From CAYSYY01 sp964576115 [NCBI: uncultured Gemmatimonadota bacterium] (GTDB lineage: Bacteria; Blakebacterota; Blakebacteria; Blakebacterales), in NCBI GenBank assembly GCA_964576115.1, contig CAZNUA010000071.1, forward strand, positions 1 to 14,314: a stretch of DNA of 14,314 nt, written 5' to 3'. Shown in pieces: positions 1 through 7,170 of the stretch. Both the position numbers and the translations under genes were made by a program. The stretch's first letter is position 1, and each line of letters starts with the position of its first letter. Below the pieces are notes generated by a model. It saw nothing but the letters and a program-made list of their open reading frames with translations. It had not been told where the DNA came from and ran no database searches.

Positions 1-222
1 CAGATCAGAGCCGTCGAAAAGAACGACGGCATCGGTGGGGATGGGCCGGGACAGGGCGGTGTCGGGTCCGGGATTCACCACCGGGGGCAGGGGTCGGTCG
101 GGATCGTGGATTCTCCACTGCATGACAGGATCCTGTACGAGTCCTCCGACAGCCGTAAAGACGGCGATGACGGCGACGATGACGAGCGACGACACTGCCG
201 CTGTGACGGTGATGCGGGGCAT
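1..222 (-). CDS. Secreted DUF1080 / 3-keto-disaccharide hydrolase-type protein, N-terminal part only
   Basis: This reading frame is open from an ATG at 222 down to the left edge, so only the first 74 residues are seen. A GGAG lies 6 bases before the ATG (229-232). Residues 5-27 are hydrophobic and look like a signal peptide or anchor. After it comes WRIHDPDRPLPPVVNPG (residues 36-52), then a Pro-rich linker and VVLFDGSDL (66-74). This order, 'W.IHD..RP.PPVV.PG' followed by 'VLFDG.DL', is the characteristic beginning of secreted DUF1080 proteins, a concanavalin-like fold related to GH16 and annotated as 3-keto-disaccharide hydrolase. Members are thought to act on oxidised disaccharides or glycans outside the cytoplasm. 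The catalytic part lies beyond the window, so activity cannot be judged. The gene is divergent from the M24 gene at 500. Confidence 0.8.
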   Translation of the reverse strand, partial: MPRITVTAAVSSLVIVAVIAVFTAVGGLVQDPVMQWRIHDPDRPLPPVVNPGPDTALSRPIPTDAVVLFDGSDL

Positions 223-499
223 GGCGATCTCCGGCGTTCTACCGGACCACAGGCGGACCGGCAGGCTCCGGACCAAGAGTACCCACCGACCCCCGTCGGA
301 CTCAACCGGCTTGTCTTCGACTCCGACCGACCGGTGCCGTGCGAACCCTTCCAGCCACTCTCGAACAGGCATCCCGCTGCCCGCTGCGGACTCCGGTTCG
401 TACTATCCGGCCAGTCGGCAGGATCACCGGCACGTAGCCGCGGGTGTCGTTGTCCTGCTACGCTGATACCGACTCATGAACAGGGAGGAATGAGGTCCG

Positions 500-1939
500 A
501 TGGACAGGTTCTCCGGAAGATTCTTCGGTCAAAGGGTACTCATCGTTCTCGCGATCTGCAGTCTGCTCGCCGCCGGCTGTACCAATCAACGAGAACCCTC
601 GGGAGAGGTCCCCTTCGTGCTCCCGGGTACCCTCACGGCGAACAGCGAGTATGCCTGCCGGCGCTCGCGGCTGATGGATGAACACCCCGATGGAGTGATC
701 ATCATTCCCGGCTCCACCGCCCCGATCGCCGATTACCAGTTCTTCCAGAACAACGACTTCTTTTACTTCACCGGCGTCGAGGCGCCCGACGCCTGGCTCG
801 TCGTGGATGCCGTGGCCCGCGAGAGCATTCTCTTCCTGACCCTTGATGAACACGACGGCCGCGGGGAGGGGATACCGGTCGAGCTGGCCCGCGATCCGGT
901 CGGTCATACCGGGATCGAGCAGGCCCGGCCGGTCGGGGAGCTGGGTGAGGTCCTGGCCGGATTTGCCCGACGTACCCCGATCTTCTACCTCTCCCGGCGT
1001 CCCGGGGAACTCCATCGCATGAACACCAACGAGGTCTTCGGAGCGTACCGGCGGACAGTGACCGACAATGAATGGGACGGTCGGCTCACCCGCGAGCTGC
1101 AGCTCAGCGCGCGTCTGGCCGAGCGCTTTCCCGGCGTCGAGATCCGGGATTGTTTCCGTACCATCCAGGTGTTGCGCAAGATCAAGTCTCCGGCCGAGGT
1201 GGCGCTGGTGCGCGAAGCCGCCCGGATCGGCGTCGAGGCTCACCGCGAAGTCATCCGCTCGGCCCGACCGGGCGTGCCCGAGCAGGCTCTGGCCGCGCTC
1301 TTCGAGTTCGTCTGCAAACGAGCCGGGGCGCAGGAACTGGCCTTCTACACGATCATCATGGCCGGTCCCCACCATCCCTGGGGCCACTACCACCGTCACG
1401 ACCGCACCCTCGAAGCGGGCGACCTGGTCATCCTCGATGCAGGGCCCGACTATGCCTACTACAATGCCGACATCTCCACCACCTTTCCGGCCAACGGGCG
1501 CTTCACCCCCGAACAGCGCGAACTGTACGAGTTCGGACTCGGCCTCCGACAGGTCTGCCTCGATGCCTACCGTCCGGGGATCACGTTGCGCGAGGTGGGG
1601 GAGAAAGTCAGGGAATGGCTCTTCGCCAACGGCTATGACGGCACCGATCGGCGCTGGCGCGGACTGACGACCTGGGGCGGGTACAACCATCCGGTCGGTC
1701 TGGCGACCCACGATGTCATGGCCTCGATGACCGGTCCCGATGAGCCGCTCGAACCGGGGTTCGTCTTCGCCTGCGATATCAACATCCCTGAGACCGAAAC
1801 GATGGGGATCAGGATCGAAGACACGGTCGTGATCACCACCGATGGCTGCGAGAACCTCTCCGCCGGCTTGCCCCGCACCGTGGCCGAGATCGAGGTCTTC
1901 ATGCTCCGGCCGGGTCTGTTGCAGAAAGTGAGGCGATAA
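500..1939 (+). CDS. Xaa-Pro aminopeptidase (M24B, aminopeptidase P family) lipoprotein
   Basis: 479 residues. It should remove the N-terminal residue of peptides with proline in second position. The N-terminus is a lipoprotein signal: basic start, hydrophobic 13-25, lipobox LAAGC with Cys27, so it probably sits on a membrane facing the periplasm. Residues about 45-185 form the AMP_N domain (HPDGVIIIPG, NNDFFYFTG) and 225-470 the pita-bread catalytic domain. Compared with E. coli PepP, the metal ligands are Asp313 (ILDAG), Asp324 (NADIS), His397 and Glu440 (GIRIED); His296 and His404 match the substrate-binding histidines. The fifth ligand, normally Glu, falls on Asp426 (FACDINIP), a conservative but unusual change. 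The start follows a GGAGG/GAGG stretch at 484-495. The next peptidase gene begins 3 bases after the stop, so they form an operon. Being a lipoprotein separates it from ordinary cytosolic PepP. Confidence 0.9.
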   Translation: MDRFSGRFFGQRVLIVLAICSLLAAGCTNQREPSGEVPFVLPGTLTANSEYACRRSRLMDEHPDGVIIIPGSTAPIADYQFFQNNDFFYFTGVEAPDAWLVVDAVARESILFLTLDEHDGRGEGIPVELARDPVGHTGIEQARPVGELGEVLAGFARRTPIFYLSRRPGELHRMNTNEVFGAYRRTVTDNEWDGRLTRELQLSARLAERFPGVEIRDCFRTIQVLRKIKSPAEVALVREAARIGVEAHREVIRSARPGVPEQALAALFEFVCKRAGAQELAFYTIIMAGPHHPWGHYHRHDRTLEAGDLVILDAGPDYAYYNADISTTFPANGRFTPEQRELYEFGLGLRQVCLDAYRPGITLREVGEKVREWLFANGYDGTDRRWRGLTTWGGYNHPVGLATHDVMASMTGPDEPLEPGFVFACDINIPETETMGIRIEDTVVITTDGCENLSAGLPRTVAEIEVFMLRPGLLQKVRR

Positions 1940-1942
1940 GTC

Positions 1943-4168
1943 ATGACGTGTTGCCCCCGTCGCCCGGCCCATCACCAGGACGCCTGTGGGCGCCCGGGAT
2001 CGATCGGATGCGGGCTCCTCTTCCGGCGATTGCAGCCGCTGTTACTGCTGCTGACGTTTCTGCCCGCTCCCGGTGCCGTCCGGGCCCAGCAGGTGGATGT
2101 CTGGAGTCGCCCGGTGCAGGTCGAACGCAGCCGTAGCTGCGATTTCCTCCACTATCGGGTGAGTCTGAACGTCGATCTCGAGGCGAAACTCTTCCGGGGA
2201 GAAAATCGGATCACCCTGACTCCCTTTGCTGACGGTTTCAGCCGCTTCGAACTCGATGCCGAAGAGATCATCGTCGAACGGGTCAACGACACTGCGGGGA
2301 ATACCCTCGGTTTCGAACAGGGAGAGGGAACGGTTGTGATCGATCTGGGCCGGGCCTACGCCTGGGGGGACACCCTCACCGTCACGGTCGACTACCGAGG
2401 AGAGAACCCGCAACAGGGCTTTTTCTTCGATGAGACGAGTCCCGATCACCCGCAGATGGTTTCAACCGATTCCTGGCCCAACGAAGCTCGTCACTGGATC
2501 CCCTGTTACGACTACCCCAACGACAAGGTCACCCACGAATTCCTCATCACCGTGCCGATCGGAAACCGGGTGCTGGCCAACGGCCGGCTCGTCGGGATCA
2601 CTGAACACGATGCCGCCGGTACGGCGACCTGGCACTGGTCGCAGGACCTGCCGCACCCGACCTATCTTTTCATGCTGGCGATCGGGCCCTTCGCCGTCAT
2701 CGAGGATTCCCTTGGCGATCTGCCGGTGAACTACTGGGTCTACCCCGATGACATCGAAGACGCCCGCTGGATCTTCGCCAAAACCCCGCGCATGATCGCC
2801 TTTTACTCCGAGCTCTTCGATTACCCCTATCCGTGGGCCAAATACGCCCAGGTGACCACCCCTCATGTGGGTGGGGGGGCCGAAGCGACCTCGGCTACGA
2901 TTCTGGGCGACGGAGTCATCCACGACCGGCGGGCCGAGCAGGATTTCTCGTGGGAAAGCATCATTGCCCACGAGATCGCCCACCAGTGGTGGGGCGATCT
3001 GATCACCCTGCGCGAGTGGTCCCATACCTGGCTCAACGAGAGCTTCGGGACCTATTCCGATTACCTCTGGACCCGGCATGAAGGCGGCGAGGACGAAGGT
3101 GCCTGGGAACTGTTGGGGAAAAAGAACGCCTACCTGCGTGAAGCCCGCACCCGGTATATGCGTCCGATCGTCTTCGACCGCTACGAGCGCCCACATGACA
3201 ACTTCGACTCCCATACCTACCCCAAGGGCGCCTGTATCCTGCACCAGCTCCGCTTCCTGCTTGGCGACGTACTCTTCTTCCGGACCCTGAGTGCCTTTTT
3301 ACACGAGCATGCCTTCGAGCCGGTTGATACCCATGATTTCACAAAGACTGTCAAGGAAGTGACCGGCCGGAACCTCGACTGGTTCTTCGAACAGTACCTC
3401 TACCTGCCCGGGCATCCGGTCTTCGAGATCGCCTCGCACTACGATCCGGTCGCTGGTGAGCTGCGGTTCGAGGTCGCCCAGGTGCAGGACCGTGACCACG
3501 GCGTGCCGATCTACCGCACACCGGTGCGGATTGGCCTCGTGACTGCCTCGGGCAGAAGGACCGAGACGGTCTGGCTGGCCCACGAACGGGATTCGTTCGT
3601 TTGGCCGTGTTCCGAAGAACCGCTTCTGGTCCGCTTCGATGAGGGCAACTGGCTGCTCAAGGAATGGAGCTATCCCAAGAGCACCACTGAACTTCTCTAT
3701 CAGGCCGGGCACGATGACATGATCGGGCGGGAGTGGGCCGTGCGCGAGCTGGCCGGGTATGCCGGAGAGAGGCAGGTGGCCGAAAGCCTGGTGGCGATCG
3801 TGGTGGAAGATCCTTTCTGGGCGGTCCGACTGGCCGCTGTCGAGGCCCTGGCCGGACTCGCCGGAGCCCGGGCGATCGAAACCATCCTGGCTGCGACCGA
3901 TGACACGAACAGCCAGGTGCGGCGCGCGGCGGTACGGTTGCTCGGCGAGGTGGGTGATTCCGGGAGCGTAGAATTTCTGCGCGGTCGGTTCGAGGCCGAC
4001 GACTCCTACCAGGTCCAGGCCGAGATCCTGAGGTCGATCGGCCGGTTGGGTGATCGGAGCCAGCTGCGTTTCCTGCGCCGGTGCGCCGGCCTGCCCTCGC
4101 ACCAGGATGTCATCCGCCGGGCTGCGGAATGGGCGATCGAGGAAATCGGCAAGCGGCAAGACCAATAA
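1943..4168 (+). CDS. Secreted M1-family zinc aminopeptidase with C-terminal HEAT-like repeats
   Basis: 741 residues. It should remove N-terminal amino acids from peptides outside the cytoplasm. A long N-region precedes a hydrophobic stretch (32-45) and an Ala-X-Ala-like cleavage site near Arg47-Ala48. Residues 65-255 are the M1 N-terminal beta domain. The catalytic domain has the zinc motif HEIAH (343-347) with the third ligand Glu366 in WLNES, and the catalytic Tyr426 in SHTYPKGA. The exopeptidase motif, usually GxMEN, reads GGAEATSAT (311-319): the catalytic-site Glu is kept but Met and Asn are replaced by Ala. From about 590 to 738 there are helical pairs with alternating A/V/L and Arg (WAVRLAAVEALAGL, SQVRRAAVRLLGEV) typical of HEAT/PBS-lyase-like repeats. 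It is cotranscribed with the M24 gene 3 bases upstream. A TTG at codon 30 is a possible later start but would give a poor signal n-region. Confidence 0.9.
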   Translation: MTCCPRRPAHHQDACGRPGSIGCGLLFRRLQPLLLLLTFLPAPGAVRAQQVDVWSRPVQVERSRSCDFLHYRVSLNVDLEAKLFRGENRITLTPFADGFSRFELDAEEIIVERVNDTAGNTLGFEQGEGTVVIDLGRAYAWGDTLTVTVDYRGENPQQGFFFDETSPDHPQMVSTDSWPNEARHWIPCYDYPNDKVTHEFLITVPIGNRVLANGRLVGITEHDAAGTATWHWSQDLPHPTYLFMLAIGPFAVIEDSLGDLPVNYWVYPDDIEDARWIFAKTPRMIAFYSELFDYPYPWAKYAQVTTPHVGGGAEATSATILGDGVIHDRRAEQDFSWESIIAHEIAHQWWGDLITLREWSHTWLNESFGTYSDYLWTRHEGGEDEGAWELLGKKNAYLREARTRYMRPIVFDRYERPHDNFDSHTYPKGACILHQLRFLLGDVLFFRTLSAFLHEHAFEPVDTHDFTKTVKEVTGRNLDWFFEQYLYLPGHPVFEIASHYDPVAGELRFEVAQVQDRDHGVPIYRTPVRIGLVTASGRRTETVWLAHERDSFVWPCSEEPLLVRFDEGNWLLKEWSYPKSTTELLYQAGHDDMIGREWAVRELAGYAGERQVAESLVAIVVEDPFWAVRLAAVEALAGLAGARAIETILAATDDTNSQVRRAAVRLLGEVGDSGSVEFLRGRFEADDSYQVQAEILRSIGRLGDRSQLRFLRRCAGLPSHQDVIRRAAEWAIEEIGKRQDQ

Positions 4169-4178
4169 CCGAAGCGAT

Positions 4179-4214
4179 AAAAAACGGGCCCCGGGACTTT
4201 CGCCCCGGGGCCCG
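4179..4214 (-). terminator. Rho-independent terminator for the minus-strand repeat-protein gene
   Basis: A perfect 11-bp inverted repeat (4185-4195 and 4204-4214, all G and C) encloses an 8-base loop. On the plus strand it is preceded by six A (4179-4184), so the minus-strand transcript has the stem followed by six U. This is a canonical terminator for the gene ending at 4242. On the plus strand no T-run follows, so for the M1 gene ending at 4168 it would at most be a stabilising hairpin. Confidence 0.88.
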
Positions 4215-4241
4215 GTGGTGGATACCGCCGCCCGGGAGGTG

Positions 4242-5405
4242 TCAGGTGCCCAGGTGCAGGTTCAGCAGGGGCAGTATCCGGAAGGGTTTGGCATTATTGC
4301 CGGCGTAGTTGATGATCCCGATCTGCACTCCGTGCAGTTCCTCGGCCCGGTTCAGCAGACCGATGGCCACGCCGGTCTGCACCCGCATGATGTTATTGAA
4401 ACCCGCCACGGTCAGGCCGGTGAAATCGCGGGCCTTGGTGTTGAGCACCGAGAACGTGAAGCCCTTGATGACGGGGCTCTTGACCCGGTACCCCCCAACC
4501 GAGAACCATCCGATCTCCTCGCCGCTCTCGACCGTACCCAGGGAGAGATTGATCCCCCGGATGGGACTGGCGGACACGACTCCGAGGCCGCCGAACGTGA
4601 GTCCGGTGATGCCCTCCTCGCTCACCGCCGCCAGGCCGGCCAGGGTGATCCCCTGCAGGGGGCCCTCGGTTACCGCCGCCAGACCGGAGAGAGTGACTCC
4701 CCGGATGCCGCGCTCGGACACCACGGCCAGCAGGCTGCCGTTCAGGCCGGTGATCCGCCCTTCAGCCACCGCCGCCAGCCCGCCGACATTCAGACCGCCC
4801 AGACCCCCCTCGGCCACCAGCGCCAGCCCGCCCAGGTTCAGACCGCTGATGCGTCCCTGGGCCACGGTCGCCATCATCGAGATGTTCAGGCCCCACATGT
4901 CGTCGTCGGCTACGGTGGCCAGGCCGCCGACGTTGATCCCGCTCATCCGGCCATCGGCCACCAGCGCCAGGCCGCCGAAATTCAAGCCGGTGAGATCGCC
5001 CCCGCCGATGGTGGCCATACCCGAGGCGGTCACCCACCGGCTGTGCTGGCCTGAGATATTGGCGATGAGTCCGAGCGAGACTCCGTTGAAACGGTCGGCG
5101 GCCGGAGCCATCAGGCCGAGCGCCAGGCCGTTGACCGTGCCGCTGGTTTCCTCGTACGGCCGCCAGAGGGTCAGGTTGATCCCGTTGATCTGCTCGAGGT
5201 TGTGATCACTCCAGTTGATGCGCAGACCGGTGAAGCGGGCGGCATTTCCGATCGCCAGTCCCCAGTTCGCGGAGGGAATGCCAAGATACCAGTCCGATCG
5301 CGGCCGCTCCGGCCGATGATCCCATTCATCCCATCCACCCTGGGCCAGACAGGTGCTCTGACCGAGGAAAAGGAAAGCGGCCAGGATGACAGTTGCTTTC
5401 TTCAC
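4242..5405 (-). CDS. Secreted surface-repeat protein, LA_2272-like, with 15-16-residue tandem repeats
   Basis: 387 residues from the GTG at 5405. This start gives a textbook signal peptide (MKKATVILAAFLFLGQSTCLAQ) and has GGAG 9 bases upstream (5415-5418); the longer frame from a GTG at 5441 has no such site. After about residue 58 the rest of the protein is made of roughly twenty short repeats. Ten consecutive units of exactly 16 residues (139-298) follow x-G-[LI]-[NT]-x-[GS]-x-L-A-x-V-x-x-x-x-[IL], for example TGLNFGGLALVADGRM. Units before and after are 15-18 residues and more diverged. The regular glycine and alternating hydrophobic pattern resembles proteins annotated as LA_2272 family surface repeat-containing proteins and suggests a beta-solenoid or beta-sheet surface structure. 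The family resemblance is from memory of the motif; function is unknown. It is a single gene with its own terminator, convergent with the peptidase operon. Confidence 0.82.
   Translation of the reverse strand: MKKATVILAAFLFLGQSTCLAQGGWDEWDHRPERPRSDWYLGIPSANWGLAIGNAARFTGLRINWSDHNLEQINGINLTLWRPYEETSGTVNGLALGLMAPAADRFNGVSLGLIANISGQHSRWVTASGMATIGGGDLTGLNFGGLALVADGRMSGINVGGLATVADDDMWGLNISMMATVAQGRISGLNLGGLALVAEGGLGGLNVGGLAAVAEGRITGLNGSLLAVVSERGIRGVTLSGLAAVTEGPLQGITLAGLAAVSEEGITGLTFGGLGVVSASPIRGINLSLGTVESGEEIGWFSVGGYRVKSPVIKGFTFSVLNTKARDFTGLTVAGFNNIMRVQTGVAIGLLNRAEELHGVQIGIINYAGNNAKPFRILPLLNLHLGT
4512..4991 (-). repeat. Ten tandem 48-bp coding repeats
   Basis: This stretch encodes ten successive 16-residue units without any insertion or deletion. 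At DNA level the copies are diverged but share phrases such as the complements of GGCCTGGC, GCCGTGG and GGCCTGAA at a 48-base spacing. The strict spacing inside a protein whose outer units are 15-18 residues suggests that this core expanded by unit duplication more recently than the flanks. Confidence 0.8.
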
Positions 5406-5516
5406 GTCGTATGTCTCCGATCCCCCACAGCTATGTGACACAGAGGTTACTATTCACAGTGTGTGCACAATGATACGGAGGGGTGCGGGAAAAAGTTGGC
5501 CGGCGGATACCGTCGG

Positions 5517-6113
5517 TCAGAATGGTGCCGGAACGAACTCCGAACCGGGCTTGTCCAGCCGGTCGGTGAGTGACTCTGAAACCGATTGCAGGGCCGCGAC
5601 GAGAGCCGTGATCCGGTCCTCGGTTGCCGGCCGGAGCCTCACGGCGGCGCGCAGATCCTCCCGCCACCCGAAGACATCCCGGCTGCTGATCAGGCGAACG
5701 CCATTGTCCTTGGCCCATTCTCCTGCAGCGCGCTGTCCCAGGTCATTGAGCAACGTGATCAGTTCGGTCCGGCGTGGGTGCTCTTCGATGCCCTCGATCA
5801 GGTGGGCGCATTCGTCGAGCCACCCCCGGGCGATGATATTCCCGGCATAAAAAATCGTAACCCACCGCCAGTATTGCTCCCAGCTCTGCACCTCGGCGTT
5901 GGCTGAGTCGGCTTCGTAGCAGGGGCGGAAGTCCTCGGGGCGGGGGCGATAGAACGATACGGCGGTATCGGGCTGAGCGGCGGCCGGTTCTGCGGCTCGA
6001 AATTCGGGATAGCCGGGAATGGTTGTATATGCCCGGGCAGCCGTCGGGTGGGGGAGTGCGACTCCCAGTGTACAGAGCACAACCAGCCCGGCTATGCAGA
6101 ACCGATAGCTCAT
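5517..6113 (-). CDS. Secreted protein of unknown function
   Basis: 198 residues from the ATG at 6113. The frame is open for 29 codons further upstream, but those would cover the divergent promoter region, and this Met starts a clear signal peptide (hydrophobic 6-20, cleavage near Ala-Arg-Ala28). The start has no strong Shine-Dalgarno sequence. The mature part has a Pro/Ala-rich linker (30-60) and then a helical-looking region rich in Trp, Glu and Arg (75-185). Notable are Cys65 and Cys102, the only cysteines after the signal peptide, which could form a disulphide, and the aromatic stretch WEQYWRWVTIFYAGNIIARGW (78-98, quoted for its composition). I do not recognise a family. It lies 111 bases upstream of the repeat-protein gene on the same strand and is divergent from the regulatory operon at 6216, so it may share control with either. 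Confidence 0.68.
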   Translation of the reverse strand: MSYRFCIAGLVVLCTLGVALPHPTAARAYTTIPGYPEFRAAEPAAAQPDTAVSFYRPRPEDFRPCYEADSANAEVQSWEQYWRWVTIFYAGNIIARGWLDECAHLIEGIEEHPRRTELITLLNDLGQRAAGEWAKDNGVRLISSRDVFGWREDLRAAVRLRPATEDRITALVAALQSVSESLTDRLDKPGSEFVPAPF

Positions 6114-6129
6114 GATGAGATAATAATGA

Positions 6130-6148
6130 AACCCCGCTTGACGGGGTT
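6130..6148. promoter_or_regulatory. 7-bp perfect inverted repeat overlapping the -35 region
   Basis: AACCCCG and CGGGGTT face each other across a 5-base loop. The right half overlaps the -35 box of the promoter at 6138-6166, and the element sits in the leader of the divergent gene at 6113. It has no following T-run on the plus strand, so a control element or mRNA leader hairpin is more likely than a terminator. Confidence 0.45.
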
Positions 6149-6166
6149 CGTATTTATCAGTAACAT
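6138..6166 (+). promoter_or_regulatory. Putative sigma-70-type promoter of the membrane protein-regulator-sigma operon
   Basis: TTGACG (6138-6143) and TAACAT (6161-6166) are separated by exactly 17 bases, in the AT-richest part of the intergenic region. They match the -35 consensus at five of six positions and the -10 at four of six. The start site would be near 6173, about 43 bases before the ATG at 6216. Housekeeping promoters in this phylum may differ from the E. coli consensus, so this stays a prediction. Confidence 0.55.
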
Positions 6167-6184
6167 GGCAAACAAGTTTGTCAT
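6165..6184. promoter_or_regulatory. Candidate operator palindrome at the predicted transcription start
   Basis: ATGGCAAACAAGTTTGTCAT pairs with its own reverse complement at eight of ten symmetric positions. It begins on the last bases of the -10 box and covers the predicted +1, the classical place for a repressor site. The winged-helix regulator two genes inside the same operon (6838) is an obvious candidate to bind it, giving autoregulation; this link is inferred. Confidence 0.45.
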
Positions 6185-6215
6185 ACAAAGTAATTTGCAT
6201 CAGAACAGGAGAAGA

Positions 6216-6851
6216 ATGACGACCATGAATCAGCTTTCACCCGACAACCTCAAGGCTGCGGAACGACAGGTCTACACCATGAAGTTCCGGGACGGCCTCC
6301 ACGATCTGCAGATCGGGCTGATCCTGCTGGTCGTGTTCGGGTTCACACTCCTGCGCGAATGGTGGGAGACCTGGTGGGTTCTGCCCTCCTATACGGTCCT
6401 CAGCGGAGCGATCGTCGGAGCGTACTTCATCGCCAGGAACAGGATCACCCGGCGGCGGATCGGGACCATGAAGCCGGTTGCAGCCCGGAAGAGAAAGATC
6501 CGGACCGGCGTTATCGTTGTGGCGTTTTTCATTGCCGTCCAGGTGATCCTGATGGTCCTGCCGATGGGCGGGGTCGTGCGCCTTGATGTCGAACGGCAGG
6601 CAGCGGGAGCCATCGCGGCTCTGATCGTATTCGTTCCGGTAGCAGCAATCGCCTGGTTCCAGGATTTCGTCAGAGGCTACCTGCATGCGGTTCTGATCGG
6701 CCTCTCGACCTGGTCCCTGATCGCCACCGACATCGGCGGCCTGTTCTTCCTCTCTTCGGGACTCGTGATCCTGGCTGTGGGCAGTGTCATCTTCATCCGG
6801 TTTCTGAAGGATCACCCCCTTCCGGAGGAGGCCGGCGATGTCCAGGCGTGA
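6216..6851 (+). CDS. Multi-pass membrane protein of unknown function
   Basis: 211 residues from the ATG at 6216, chosen because AGGAG (6207-6211) lies 4 bases upstream; an ATG three codons later is a possible alternative. The frame is open further upstream to 6048, but that would run through the promoter and the opposite gene's start. A soluble N-terminus of about 30 residues (NLKAAERQVYTMKFRDGLHDL) is followed by five or six hydrophobic segments at about 31-47, 57-74, 97-116, 129-147, 156-173 and 175-195. A strongly basic loop (RNRITRRR to RKRKIR, 75-96) probably faces the cytoplasm. No enzyme motif is visible. The start codon of the wHTH regulator lies inside its last codons (14-base overlap). 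Small membrane proteins next to this type of regulator are common, which suggests a sensor or partner of the regulator, but this is inference. Confidence 0.78.
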   Translation: MTTMNQLSPDNLKAAERQVYTMKFRDGLHDLQIGLILLVVFGFTLLREWWETWWVLPSYTVLSGAIVGAYFIARNRITRRRIGTMKPVAARKRKIRTGVIVVAFFIAVQVILMVLPMGGVVRLDVERQAAGAIAALIVFVPVAAIAWFQDFVRGYLHAVLIGLSTWSLIATDIGGLFFLSSGLVILAVGSVIFIRFLKDHPLPEEAGDVQA

Positions 6852-7170
6852 ATTCGCGGCACCGGATCCCGCGGCCGTCGAACCGGCAGCCATCGACCGC
6901 CTCATTCACGAACCGGCCCGCCTGCTCATCATGACCTGTCTGGCGGTGGTCGAGAGCGCCGATTTCCTCTTCGTACAGAGCCAGACCGGACTGACCGGCG
7001 GAAACCTCTCCTCGCACATGAACCGGCTCGAAGAGGCGGGGTACCTGCAGGTCGAGAAGAGCTTCGAAGGCAGAAAGCCGAAAACGACGCTGAGTCTGAC
7101 TGCAGCCGGCCGCAAGGCCTTCGAAACCTATCGCGAGCAGATGAACGATATGCTCCGGAAAGGCATCTGA
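6838..7170 (+). CDS. Winged-helix transcriptional regulator (HTH_34 / ArsR-MarR-like)
   Basis: 110 residues, a typical length for the single-domain winged-helix family Pfam HTH_34. Residues 19-48 (IDRLIHEPARLLIMTCLAVVE) form the first helices, LTGGNLSSHMNRLEEAGYL (52-70) is the helix-turn-helix with its recognition helix, and QVEKSFEGRKPKTTLSLTAAG (71-91) is the wing, followed by a C-terminal helix likely to dimerise. No metal-binding cysteines are present. GGAGGAGG precedes the ATG, and the gene overlaps the end of the membrane protein by 14 bases and the following sigma gene by one base (TGATG). It is therefore translated together with both. It probably represses or tunes its own operon, possibly through the palindrome at 6165-6184. 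Confidence 0.88.
   Translation: MSRREFAAPDPAAVEPAAIDRLIHEPARLLIMTCLAVVESADFLFVQSQTGLTGGNLSSHMNRLEEAGYLQVEKSFEGRKPKTTLSLTAAGRKAFETYREQMNDMLRKGI

Noticed and set aside
223-499. Intergenic space between the divergent DUF1080 and M24 genes
   Set aside because: I saw only poor promoter-like boxes (for example TTGAGT with TACTCT on the minus strand) and no conserved coding frame, so nothing was called.
458-1975. A 505-codon open frame on the minus strand across the M24 gene
   Set aside because: It mirrors the codon structure of the M24 gene in high-GC DNA, shows no recognisable motif, and the plus-strand protein has conserved catalytic residues.
4512-4991. Tandem 48-base spacing considered as a CRISPR array
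   Set aside because: The units are diverged, continuous and coding, with no unique spacers between identical repeats.
4309-5205. Long plus-strand frames opposite the repeat protein
   Set aside because: Pro/Arg/Ser-rich mirror translations of the repeats without signal peptide or known motif; the minus-strand frame has a signal peptide, a ribosome site and a terminator.
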